Source of the DNA: CAWHOW01 sp963831005
GTDB taxonomy: Bacteria; Bacteroidota; Bacteroidia; Bacteroidales; CG2-30-32-10
Assembly: GCA_963831005.1 (NCBI GenBank)
Contig: CAWHOW010000034.1
Span: 176,481 to 240,480 of the forward strand
Direction of reading: 5' to 3'
Length of the DNA stretch: 64,000 nt
Both the position numbers and the translations under genes were made by a program. Below the pieces are notes generated by a model that saw nothing but the letters and a program-made list of their open reading frames with translations, was not told the origin of the DNA and did no database searches. Shown here one piece after another: positions 42,455 through 52,960 of the stretch (positions are counted from its first letter, which is position 1; every line of letters starts with the position of its first letter).

Positions 42455-43880
42455 TCAATTTCCCGCTCTCAGAATTGCACTCATGTTTTTCTTATATGCC
42501 TCCACGCCCGGCTGCCCGTAAGGGTTGATGCCGATCAACCGGCCCTCGACGACCGTGGCCAGCATGAACATCTGGAAGACCTGTCCGATCGTCGCTTCAT
42601 CCAGCCGCGGCAGGCGGAGGTCGGTCGTGGGCCGATGGTCTTCGGCATAGGCCTGGTTCGTGCCCGCCAGCGCGGCACGAAGGATGTCCGGCAGCGTCTT
42701 GCCGGCCAGTTCGTTGAGCTTGTCCTGGTCGAAGGGCGACTTCTCGATGGCCAGCGGCGGTCGGTCGGGCTGCTGGACGATGAAGTTGGTGATCAGCTTG
42801 TCGCGGCGGCCTTCCTGGTGCTGCTGACCGCGGGAGTGCAGGTCGCGGGTGTTGACCACCGTCAGCGGCGTCGTGCCCTGGCCGTCCTTGCCGAGGCTCT
42901 CGGCCAGAAGCTGATCGTACCAGAGGCCGACCGCCTCCAACCGTTTGCCCCAGGTGGAAAGCACGCGGATCGTCGCCCCGCGGCGGGCCTCCATCAAGCG
43001 GCGAAACGGCCGACGTAGTCCAGCACCGGGTTCTCGCCCGGCGCGGCCGTGCGGAAACGGTCGTTCATGGCGGCCGCGCCTTCCAGCAGCTTCACCACGT
43101 CCAGCCCCATCACCGCCGCGGGAAACAGCCCCACCGGATCGAGCACCGAGAACCGTCCGCCCACGCCGTCGTGAATCGGGAAAGACCTTCGGGCAGCCCA
43201 GGGCCTTCGGAAAGATCGCGGAGCCGGCCCTTCTCGCCGGTGATAGGCACAACGCGACGGCGGAACTTCTCATCGTCGCCGCCGCACGACTTCTTCAAGG
43301 CGTCGAGGAAGATGCGGAAGCCGACGGCCGTCTCCAGCGTGCCGCCGCTCTTGCTGACGACCACGATCGCCCAGCGGTCGTCGCCGGCCAGCACGTCGAG
43401 CAATCCGGCCACGGCATCGTTGTCGACGTTGTTGCCCTCGAAGTAGATCCGCGGCCGGCCGTTGCGGGCCTGCGCGCGCCAATTCGTTGTGGTAGGGATG
43501 GCAGCAGGCCTCGAAAAGCGCCCGGGCGCCCATGTACGAACCGCCGATCCCCAGCACGACCACGCGGTCGACTTCGCCGGCCAGCCGATCGGCCGTGGCG
43601 CGGATATCGTCCAGCACCGGCGCGGTCGCGGCCGAGGAATCGCTCCGGCAGGTCCATGAAGGCGGCATCCAACGGCGCTTTCTCCGCGGGCACGGGTCCG
43701 CCTTTCTGGAAGAGCACAAGCTCGTCCAGCACTTCCCGCCGGGCTTCGAGCAGCCAAGGGGCGGCCCCGTCGCAGATCGGCCTGGCTGAGCCCGAATTGC
43801 CGCACCAGCGGCGAGGCCGTCTCCGGCTCGATGACGGCGGAATAGTCGTAAACGATAGGGGAAATGGATGAATGGTTCAT
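42455..43880 (-). pseudogene. pgi: Glucose-6-phosphate isomerase, frameshifted
   Basis: Segments in three frames give YDYSAVIEPETASPLVRQFG (start), VVVLGIGGSYMGARALFEAC, RIYFEGNNVDNDAVAGLLDV, AIVVVSKSGGTLETAVGFRI (the PGI signature), PITGEKGRLRDL, and the C-terminal GQVFQMFMLATVVEGRLIGI ... NPYGQPGVEAYKKNM with the catalytic Lys. Frame changes are near 43185, 43480 and 43640, among others. The total of about 475 residues fits a bacterial PGI. The enzyme interconverts glucose-6-P and fructose-6-P. Confidence 0.85.
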
Positions 43881-44114
43881 GGAATCCTATGTGTGGTTTG
43901 CGGTTCACATTTTCGATTTTAGAATCGATCCGAGAACCGGATCGGCCTCCGATTCGAGGCCAATCATGGTTTGCGGATAATTCTACGGGATTCTACCCAA
44001 AAAATCGTGCGGCTCCCATATCCCCGCCGCCCGACCCCACTTGTCTTCGCGGCAATTTTCGCTATCAATGGGAGAATTGAAACTCTCGCCTCCAGCAATC
44101 CGAGGAATCCTGCC

Positions 44115-45320
44115 ATGGAAATCCAGCAATTGGTTCGCGAACTGAAGATAAAGAACGACTCCAAGATCGTGCTCCTGGTGGCCGACGGCCTTGGGGGACT
44201 GCCGCTGGAGCCGGGCGGACCGACCGAGTTGGAGGCCGCCAAGACGCCCAACCTGGACGCCCTGGCAAAAATCGGCACGCTGGGCAGTTCGATTCCCATT
44301 TTGCCCGGCATTACCCCCGGCAGCGGTCCGGGACACTTGGGCCTGTTCGGCTACGATCCGCTGAAGTATCCCATCGGCCGCGGGGCCTTGGAGGCAACCG
44401 GCGTGGGCTTCAAGCTGGGGCCCAAGGACGTTGCCGTGCGTTGCAATTTTGTCACGCTCGATGCGGCCGGCAACATCACCGACCGCCGCGCCGGCCGCAT
44501 TCCCAGCGAGGAGAGCGCCCCGCTGGCCATCAAACTTCGTGAAGTAAAAATCCCCGGCATCGAGATCTTTGTCGAGCCGGTCAAGGAGCACCGTTTCTGC
44601 GTCATCTTCCGCGGCGAGGGCCTGGGCGGCAACGTGGCCGACACCGATCCGCAGAAGACCGGCGTGCCGCCGCTGGATCCCAAGGCCCACGACGCCGGAA
44701 GCCAGAAGACGGCCGAGATCGCCAGGCAGTTCGTCGTGCAGGCCGAGAAGCTGCTCAAGGGCCAGCCGAAGGCCAACGGCCTGACGTTGCGCGGTTTCGC
44801 CAACGCCCCGCCCTGCCGAGCTATGAAGACGTCTACGGGCTGAAGGCCGCCGCCATCGCCGTCTATCCGATGTACAAGGGCCTGGCCCAGTTGGTCGGCA
44901 TGGAACTGGTGGGCAAGCCGGCGAGCTTGAGCGAGGAGATCGACGTCCTGGCAAAGGCCTGGAACGACTACGACTTCTTCTTCGTGCACTTCAAGTACAC
45001 CGACAGCCGCGGCGAGGACGGCAACTTCGCCGAGAAGGTCAAGATGATCGAGCAGTTCGACGCCGTCGTGCCTCGCGTGACGGCCCTCAAGCCGACCGTG
45101 TTGGCCGTGACGGGCGATCACAGCACGCCGGCCAAGATGAAGAGCCACAGTTGGCACGCCGTGCCCGTGCTGATCGCCGGCCAGAACGTGCCGGACCGAC
45201 GCCTGCCAGTCGTTCGGCGAAACCGAGTGTCTCAAGGGCGGCCTGGGGCAGTTCCAGGCGATGTATCTCATGCCCCTGCTGCTGGCGCATGCGGACCGGT
45301 TAGGAAAGTTCGGCGCGTAA
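44115..45320 (+). pseudogene. apgM: 2,3-bisphosphoglycerate-independent phosphoglycerate mutase, archaeal type
   Basis: The start ATG 44115 leads into VLLVADGLGGLPLEPGGPTE, the metal-binding alkaline-phosphatase-like N-terminus. GITPGSGPGHLGLFGYDPL carries the catalytic Ser/Thr loop, and GVGFKLGPKDVAVRCNFVTL, the second domain. After a shift near 44805 it continues SYEDVYGLKAAAIAVYPMYK, FFFVHFKYTDSRGEDGNF and AVTGDHSTPAKMKSHSWHA (metal ligands), with another shift near 45215 before LAHADRLGKFGA. About 400 residues, normal length. The enzyme interconverts 3- and 2-phosphoglycerate. Confidence 0.87.
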
Positions 45321-45343
45321 AACCAAACCAACCTTTAGAAAGC

Positions 45344-45456
45344 AAGAGGGAAACACTAATAGGCACTAATTGACGCTAATGAATACCAGGTGGGACCAAC
45401 CGATCTCTGTTTTCCTTTCCGATTAGTGCCATTAGCGTTTATTAGTTTCCCTTCTT
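45344..45456. repeat. Long inverted repeat between convergent genes
   Basis: AAGAGGGAAACACTAATAGG-CACTAAT...GCTAATG on the left pairs with ATTAGTGCCATTAGCG...TTAGTTTCCCTTCTT on the right. Such TTAGTGxxATTAG repeats are frequent between genes in planctomycetes and other large environmental genomes. It could terminate both apgM and the NPCBM gene. Confidence 0.7.
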
Positions 45457-45462
45457 TTCATT

Positions 45463-46628
45463 TCACTTCACCAGCCGTGCATCCAGCCAATCGGCATGGT
45501 CCAGCACGTCGCCGGCCTCGCCGTAGTCGACCACCAGATCGAGTTGCTTGGCGCCGGTGAGATCGATGGAAATGGCCTGCGGCGGCATGCCGCCGCGGAT
45601 CGGCGGGCTGGTGTACTTCTGCTTGCCGTCGACAAAGACGCGAAAGCCGACGCTGCCGCGGCCGCCGGTCGAGTCGTCGATTCCCACCTCCGCCTGGAAG
45701 CGGCTCCAGGGCCGATCGAGCCGATAGCTCAACCGCGCGGCGCTGTGCACTCCGAGGCCCTTCAGGTAGAGCCGCCCGCCGCAGCGCAACTGCCCGCCGG
45801 TCACGTTGCGGTCGGTCTTGATAGGGCCACTTCGTTTCCAGGTACGGCAGGAAGCGATACTCGTCCGGGCGGATGTCGGAAAGATAGACGGCCCGGCCGG
45901 TCTGCGGCATGAGAAAGACCAGGTCCTTGGCGGCCGCTTTCCACTTCGCGCCGGAGAGGGTCGTCAATTCCAGCGAATCGCCTTCCAGTTGCAATCGGGC
46001 GGCCAGCAGGCGGGCGCCGTCGCCCAGCCCGATCCACGCCGCGCTGGCCTGCGCGGCAGGCTGCTGCCGCAAGGCCGGATTGAAGACCAGCGCCACGACG
46101 CGGCGGACGGCAACCTCCACCGGCCCGAGATTGCCTTTGATCTTGAGCTTGTCGCTCGCCAGGGTCTCGGTCTCGATCAGGCCCGTCGACTTCGTCGCCG
46201 TTGTCGAGGATCAGGCGATCGGTCTGGCCCTCTCCGCGGGCGACGCGATCGAGCAAGGCATCCAGTTCCGCGGGATGCGGCGGCGGGCGAAAGACGATCC
46301 CCGCCAGCGAGTCCAACGGCAGCTTCAGCGTGCCCAGCCGGGCCGAGTCGACCGACAGATCGGCCTTATCGGCGCCGAGCACGGCGGCCGGCAGGAATCC
46401 GCCGTCGGCCAGCACGAGGATCGGTCCCTTCCGCAGTTCGGCCGGCTGTCCCCAGGAAACCAGATCGGCCGCGGCCAGCGTCCGCGGCTTGCCGGCCGCG
46501 TCGAAGCCGAGTTTCCCTTGGGCATCGACGCTCGTCAGCCGGGCCTGCGAACGGGCTCGCCGATCCACGGGCACCGCCAGCGGCGATTGGGCAACCGGAC
46601 ACGGAGAGTCGGCGTCGACAAGCGCCAT
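45463..46628 (-). pseudogene. NPCBM/NEW2 domain protein, frameshifted
   Basis: The C-terminal ~105 residues form an NPCBM carbohydrate-binding module: YLKGLGVHSAARLSYRLD, FQAEVGIDDSTGGRGSVGFR, VFVDGKQKY and LVVDYGEAGDVLDHADWLD. The N-terminal 280 residues are strand-rich (LGTLKLPLDSLAGIVFRPPP; RLILDNGDEVDG) and probably form a beta domain. Shifts occur near 45810 and 46190. Proteins of this build are common in planctomycetes and are usually secreted. It lies 3' in the minus-strand gene run that begins at 52300. Confidence 0.75.
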
Positions 46629-46696
46629 CGCAGCAGACGTACAAGAAGATCAATGGATCCAGTCGTAGTGTCGTTCAGCATGTTGACTATGTCTCC

Positions 46697-47770
46697 TTAC
46701 CGCTGGAAGATCGGCAACTGGTTCTCGGGCATCTGCAAGATGATGAGGCACATGGCCGTGGCATATTCGGATCCGTAGGCCGAGGTCCAAGAACCGTCGG
46801 GCCCCTGCCGGGCGATCAACTCGTCGCGGATGGCCGGATACCAGCGGGCCCAACGCTCGCCGCCGGCCTGCCACATGGCCTGCACGGCGTAGTAGTGGCC
46901 GTATTCGTAGTACTGCTCGCGCCGCATGACGCCTTGCTCCGGGCGGAACTGGGTCAGATAGTCGAGCCCGCTGGTGATTTCCTGCCCTTGGTTCGCTCCG
47001 ATGTAAATGCCGGCACTGTTCAGGGCGACGATCGCGGCCGCCGAGCGGGGAAACGAGCTTTCGCCGCCGCCGCTGAGCATGTAGACGAAACCGCCGTCGC
47101 GGTTCTGGCAGTTCGTCACGTACTTGACGGCCTCGATCGATGGTCTCCTTGGGAACATGAATGCCGGCGTTGTGCGCGGCCCGCAGGGCCATCACCTGGC
47201 AGACCGTCACGGAGATGTCGGCGTCGTCTTTCTTCGGGTAATAGCGCCAGCCGCCTTCCTTGTTCTGCGAATTGACGATCAGCTTGACGGCCAGGCCGAG
47301 CTTGTCGCGGAGTTCCGTTCGCTTGGACATGCCGTAGCACTCGGCCAGGAAGAGCGTGGCGAAGCCGTGGCTATACATCGGCCCGTGGGTCGTCGGCGTC
47401 GGCTCGACGATGAAGCCGCTGGGCTGGGCGTTGGCCAGCAGGTAATCGACGGCCTGCTCGACGCGATGGCCGTACGGTCCGCGGCCGGGCGTGCTTCCGC
47501 CCGACATGAAGGCCATGCCGCACAGGCCGCAGATGGCGGCATTGCCGCGCTGCGGCCCCCAGGCCGAAGCCGCCGTCGTCGTTCTGCCGGCTGGCCAGCC
47601 ACTGCAAGCCCCTGATCGATGGCCTGTTGTGCCGCCGGGTTGATCATTTCCGCGGCCGTCTTCTCCGGATCGGCGCGTTTGCGCGGCGGCAGGAGCGGCG
47701 AGAAGAGCAGGAGAAGCAGGAGGGCCAATCTGGAGTGCGGTGAATTTGCATGACCGACGTTCGTCACGAG
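46697..47770 (-). pseudogene. Prenyltransferase/squalene-oxidase-repeat (alpha-toroid) protein, frameshifted
   Basis: Repeated QW-like motifs mark an alpha/alpha toroid: QWLASRQNDDGGFG, VNSQNKEGGWRYYP, VTNCQNRDGGFVYML and ARQGPDGSWTSAYGSEYATA. A hydrophobic leader (LALLLLLLFSPLLPP) near 47730 suggests export. Shifts are near 47140, 47555 and 47610. Planctomycete proteins of this type are secreted and of unknown function; they lack the DxDD acid of true triterpene cyclases. The end at 46697 reads MPENQLPIFQR. Confidence 0.75.
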
Positions 47771-48628
47771 GCGGCAGGCGTGCCGCGCTGACGCAGCGAT
47801 GGTGCATCGTTCATCGGCTTCACCTCGCAATAACAGCCATGGGCAATAAATGTGCCGCACTCGCAAATGCGCATCATGGTTTCCCCTGTCGGGCTGATCT
47901 TCCGAAGGCGGCGGAAATAGTCTTCGATCTCCGACTCGTACTCCGGCAGGAAGTACTCGCCGGGCAACTCGAGCATCTGCTCGCGCTTGTGCTGCTGCAA
48001 TTCCGCTTTGAACTGCTCCGATCATCCGCTCATGGGCCTTCTTCGCCTCCTGCGGCGCGAATCTCCTCGGGCTTGCGGATCTTCGGATCGCTTTCCTGGC
48101 GGCGCGCGGGGAATTCTCGGAGGGCTGTCCCGGGTTTGCGACGGCTTCTTATCGCCGCCGCCCGTGGGCTTGCGGCCGTTGGAATTCTTGCCGCCGCAGG
48201 ATCCCGATTTCTTCGCCTGCTCGATCAATTGTCCAGGTCGGAGACGATCTGCCGCTGCAAGTGTTGCGTCACCGCGCCGGAATCGCGCTGGCCGAGCCGC
48301 GGCTGGACGTCGCGCATCTCCTCGGCGACTTGCAGGAGCGGGTCCTTCGGCTTGCCTTCCTTTTCGGGCCGCGGAGCCAAGTTCCTTTTGAAGCTTCTTC
48401 TGCATCTGCGTCGTCGACCCGCCCCTTGCCGTCGGGCTTGGCCGGATCGCCCAGCAGTTCGCGATCGTAGTCATCGCCCGCCTTGGAATTCAAGCTATCG
48501 CGGAGTTGATCGTCGGTCGAGGGCGGCGGGTCGGCGGCGAAGGCGAGAGAGCCGGCGACAATGAGATCGAAGAGACGGAAATTGCAAATCTGAAATTTGA
48601 AATTTGACAATCTGAAATTTCTCTTCAT
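47764..48628 (-). pseudogene. Planctomycete secreted hypothetical protein, frameshifted
   Basis: The start ATG 48628 overlaps the stop of the 48625 gene. The mature part begins after IVAGSLAFAADPPP and reads STDDQLRDSLNSKAGDDYDR. In other frames follow RPGQLIEQAKKSGSCGGKNS, a low-complexity Lys/Gly/Pro linker, and a compact end REQMLELPGEYFLPEYESEI-EDYFRRL. This layout (secreted, disordered centre, conserved EYFRRL-type tail) is recurrent in planctomycetes next to the large membrane protein upstream. The true stop is uncertain because the tail frame stays open to 47764. Confidence 0.6.
48583..48620. repeat. AAATTTGAAATTT-type repeat inside a gene start
   Basis: The plus strand reads GCAAATCTGAAATTTGAAAT-TTGACAATCTGAAATTT, a low-complexity repeat often scattered in intergenic DNA. 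Here it lies inside the presumed N-terminus of the 48628 gene, adding NFRLSNFKFQICNFR-like residues before the real signal peptide. Confidence 0.55.
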
Positions 48629-51600
48629 GGCTGTTTCTCCTTCGGTTCGTTCGGTTCACTGGCATCCTCCGCCGGCTCGCCGCTTTCGGGCGGTTGCGGA
48701 CGAAGGAGCTGGAAGGTCAACTCGGCCAGGCGGCCCTGCTCTTCCGACAACCGCGCGTATTGCTCGCGGAGTTCCTCGGCCGGCTTGCCGGCGGCCTCGG
48801 CCTGATTCAATTGCTGCGTGCGGAGGTTCAAATCTTCCTGCAAGAGCTTCAAGAGCTTCAGTTGGGCCAGCGGCAAGACGCCGCCGGGCCCTGCCATCCG
48901 GGTTGGTTTCCGCCCTGATTGCCCGGATCATCTCCGGTTTGCCGGTCTTGCCCGGCTCTTCCGGCTTCCATGGCCGTGAGGATCAATTTCAGCCGGTCGA
49001 TGGCGTTCTGCTCGGCCTCCTGGGTCGCGGGTCCGGTCTGTCGCCGCTGGAGCAGTGCGGAGGCCCGCCCCATGGCGTCCACGGCCGCCGACAGGGCCAT
49101 GCGGAAGATGTTGGCCGGATCGAGCGATCTGCGCCACCCGGCCCGTCTCGTCGCGGAGCAGCTCTTGCTGATGGGCCAACTCCAGCAGGCTGGAGATCTG
49201 GGTGCGGCTCAGCGCGCCGCCGCGCTCCATGTCGGCGAACTCGCGGGTTTCGGCCGCGATTCTCTTCCTCCTGGCGATGGAGGTGCTTGATGGTGTCCTG
49301 CAAGCGGGCCTGCTGTTCCATGGCCAGTTGGGCCTCGATTTCAAAACGCTTTTCGCGGAGCTGCCGGGAGGCATCGGGAGGGCCTTCTCCGCCTCCTTGT
49401 GCCCCGCGGCTTGCTCCCTGGCCATCCCCGGCCTCGCCGGCGCGGCGGCCCTGGTCCATCCGCTCGGCCGCCTTGCTCCGCGGCGCTGGCCGCTTCCTCG
49501 GCCAACAGCCGCTCCAGCCGCCGGCCGAGTTGTTGCGTCTGCTGGCGAAGCTCTTCCTGCTGGCGGGCCAGCTTCTGAAGTTCGGCCTTCTGCTTCTCGC
49601 GCCTCGGGATCCTTGCGAGCCGGACGGGCCCGCGACTTTCCTCGATCTTGCGGCGGAGGCCCTCTTGCCGCTTGCCCAGCGCGTCGAGGTCCTTGTCGGC
49701 CTCGCCGAGTTTCCTGGCCAGGCGCTCCAATTCCTGCCGGCGGTTGTTCGCCAGGATGTCGAGCACTTCTTGCACGTTCTGCAAGATTCTCTGCTGGTCG
49801 GCAGGCGCCAGCCCCAGTCCGTTGTTGCGGATCTTGCCGCCCGCGGTGGACATGTCCGCGGCAATCGCCAGTCGCCGGGCTTCCGCCACGGCGTCGGTCA
49901 AGGTCCCGGCCGCCAGCGGCTCGCTCTGGCCCAAGCGTGGCGGCGGTTTGTTCCATCTCCTCCTCCAGCCGCGTCTCGCGCCGGGCCAGTTCGAACTGAT
50001 GCTCCGCCAGGATCTTCAAGTCGGCCGATTCCTGCGGCGAGAGTTCCTTCAGATCGCGGCCAACCGTCTGCGCGCCCAGGGCAGCCGTATTGCGGGCCGC
50101 CTCTTCCTGGTCGCGGAGAAGCTGGGCCACCTCGCGGTGGAAGCGGCGGTAGTCGTCCCATTGACGCAGCCGGGCCAGCAGGCCTTCCAGCGACGCGATG
50201 ACTTGCTGCTGATGCTCGCCCGCGCCGGCAAGGTGCGATTCGCTCTCGGCATCGCGTCCGGCCGGCCGGGGCGAAGATTGCAAGCGGACCAGCGAACCTT
50301 TGATGGCGGCGGTCAACTCCGTGCCGATGGGCGGAAGATGTTCGCGCTCCAGGCGATCGAACTCGGCCAGCAGCCCTTCCAGGCGGTGCTGGAAATCGGG
50401 GTTGTCGACGCGATTGTTCTCCAGGTCGGCCAGCAGGCCGAGCACCTGCATCGGCAGGCCGTCGCTACGGCTGGTCAGGCTCCGCACGACCTCGCGCTGG
50501 TTGAACTCCGCGGCCTGCAAGCGATCGATGTCGGCCTGCTCCAGGCCCGCGGTCTCGTGCAGCCGGATCTCCAGCGCTGCGGACCTGGCTGCGGGCGTCG
50601 CGCTGGAGTTGCAGCACGCGGGCCAACTCCGCCAGGATCTGGCTCTGCCGCACGGCCATCCGCTCCAGCAATTGGTCGGGCGTGATGACGGTCAATACCC
50701 GCGGATCGCTGCGGCCGGTCTGCGGTCGATAGTCGGTGGCCATCGCATAGCAGGTCAATTGCATGCCGGGGGCAAGCTGGAATTCGGACAGTTCCACGGT
50801 GCGGTCGATCGTCGTCTGGCTCGCCCGTCGTGCCCGCATCGAAGGCCGAGACGGACGAGGGCGGAGGCTTGTCGGGTCCGTTGAAGAGCGGAAGTGTTTT
50901 TTCCTTTGCCGCCTTGGCATCCGACGGGCTGAGAACCAGCACGACCTGCCGCAGGGCCATGTCGTCGCGGGCGCGAACGCGAAAGTTGACGACGGCCCGC
51001 TCCGTGACGAAAAGGTCGCCGGCCGGCTGCTCGATGACCGCGCTGGGCGGGGCATCGGTCAGCACGCGAAACTGCCAGCTTTCATCACCGCCGCCCTCCA
51101 CGCCGTCGACATCGATCAGGCGGAACGTGTAGCCGGTGGACTTCTCCACGATCAGCTCGTGCGGCGGTTCGGTCGATGGGCGGCGCGACGGTCTTCCCAC
51201 GTGGAACGTCATGCCGTCGCCGTCGATCTCGATGGGGAGGACGCGGCCGTCGTCGAACCGCAGCTTGCTCGCCGGCTTGAGGCGTTTCGTCGTTTTGCCG
51301 GCAAGTTGCACGTGCGAGCCGGCCAATAGCGGCCGAGGCGATGTCGCCTCGCGCTCTTCCGCGGGCCAATTGGTGTAGCCGGGAGGGGTGACCGTGAGCG
51401 TCAGCGAGCAGACCGCCGGCGGCTCGGGCGGGTCGATAACTTGGACCTGAATCCAATTCATGTTCCGATCGTCGCCGCCGGTAAAGCGGAACTCCAGCGG
51501 CGAGCTCACATTCTCGCGACGCGCAACCATGGCTTTGCCCAAGAACTGCATCGGCTCGGTTTCTTCTCTCGTCCGCTCCTTGGGCATCCGTGAAGACGAT

Positions 51601-52300
51601 AGTGGATGTGGCAGTCGGGCGGCAACGGGGCAGCCTGCAGTGTCAATCACCTCGACCTCCAACGGCTGACCGCGGACGACGACGATGGGCTTGACCGGCT
51701 GCCGCAGGCCGAGGTGCGTTCTCTGCGGCCAGTCGGCCGTGCCCAGCGGAAATGCCAGGCGGGCCAAGGCCGTGCGCGCCGCCGCCGCGTCGGCTACCGT
51801 CAGGCCGGCGGCCAGCAGGCCGACCGCCAGGGCCGCCAGGCGCCGACCGCAGCGCCGGCCGCCGGTCGATCGCCGCATCGAAATCGAGATCCTCGCTTGC
51901 GGCAACCGCCTGGGCGATCGCCGTTCGCCGCATCGCGGCCGAACCGGCCGCTGCGTCGTCTTCCGGCTGCCGGAGGAACTCCACCGCGCTGGCCAGGCGA
52001 TCCTTGACCGCGGGGAAACAGGCCTCGACGTGCAAGGCCACGTCGGTATCGCCCAGGCGGGACTTGAGCAAGCAATCTTCGCACGGCCAGGTAGCCCGTC
52101 CAACGCGAAAACTCCCAGTACGGCCACGGCAAAGACGACCAGCACGCCCCGGTCGCGGAAGCGGACCAATAGTCGATCCATCCCAGCGCGATCACCGTCG
52201 CCAGCACCGCCGCCACGATCACGCTCAGTCCGCGGATCGCCAACAGCCGCACGACGCGGCTTCGCAAGGCGTGGATTCGTTGTTGAAGCGGATGGGACAT
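48625..52300 (-). pseudogene. Large planctomycete membrane protein with coiled-coil region, frameshifted
   Basis: The N-terminus MSHPLQQRIHALRSRVVRLL is followed by two hydrophobic helices (GLSVIVAAVLATVIALGWID; VLVVFAVAVLGVFALDG). A beta-rich extracellular section (DPPEPPAVCSLTLTVTPPGY; PPSAVIEQPAGDLFVTERAV) precedes a very long Gln/Glu/Arg-rich coiled coil (residues about 550-1220) ending SEPNEPKEKQP. It is built like the DUF4175-type planctomycete proteins usually encoded near MoxR/DUF58 genes, though these are absent here. At least ten frame changes are needed. With the next three genes it forms one minus-strand run with ATGA coupling at 48625-48628. Confidence 0.7.
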
Positions 52301-52960
52301 GGGGGGAGTTGCCGGCTGTCGGTTAGCAGTCGGCCATTACCCGTTGGTGGCGGGATTTGATATGTCCCACGGACAACGGACGGCCGACACGTACTCTTAT
52401 AGCCCTACATTCTCCATGCCGGAACAGGACCGGGCAGAAAGAAATGCGATATCTCTATATTATGCAATGATTTCCAGCAAGACATATCTGTTCCAACATA
52501 CGACCAGATGTCGAACCGATCATCTGCCTTGTCGGAAATACCGACATGCATTCTACGGCTTTTCCGGTTCTGGATGCAAGAGTCGCACCCGAGCGCCATC
52601 CACTCATGGTCGTCGAAATCTCGTCTTGGCGGTTCCCATTATTCACGGACCTATCGCTCTTAATGCTTGCTCGGCCGCCTCGCGGACGAGTTTCTGGGAG
52701 TAAGCCTGGCCGGAAAAGTGCGAGGGTGGTCCGAATCGTCGGACGAGCATCAGAAAACCAACCTATATTGACACCTACCACGCGACCGCTGTTTTGACCG
52801 GTATCGCCAAGCCGCACAATGAACGGCGGTTCTGGATAACGAGGTACCGCGATACTCTTTCTATATCACGGTTTCTGCCACCCTTGTCTTGTACCAATGG
52901 GGTACGAATAATGTTTCGGTGTCTGGTGCGCTGTTGCCCTGCTCGCAAGGTTGGTCGTCC
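52301..52960. other. Non-coding stretch
   Basis: About 660 bp upstream of two divergent genes without a convincing frame. GC content is lower than in flanking genes. No repeat or RNA gene was recognised. It may hold promoters for both sides. Confidence 0.5.

Noticed and set aside
43983..44954. A 323-residue minus-strand protein
   Set aside because: Antisense shadow of apgM, which has clear family motifs.
45806..47275. A 489-residue plus-strand protein
   Set aside because: It lies opposite the NPCBM and toroid genes; its Arg/Pro-rich composition is typical of an antisense shadow in GC-rich DNA.
48597..50201. A 534-residue plus-strand protein
   Set aside because: Antisense shadow of the large coiled-coil gene; low-complexity Arg/Ala/Pro composition.
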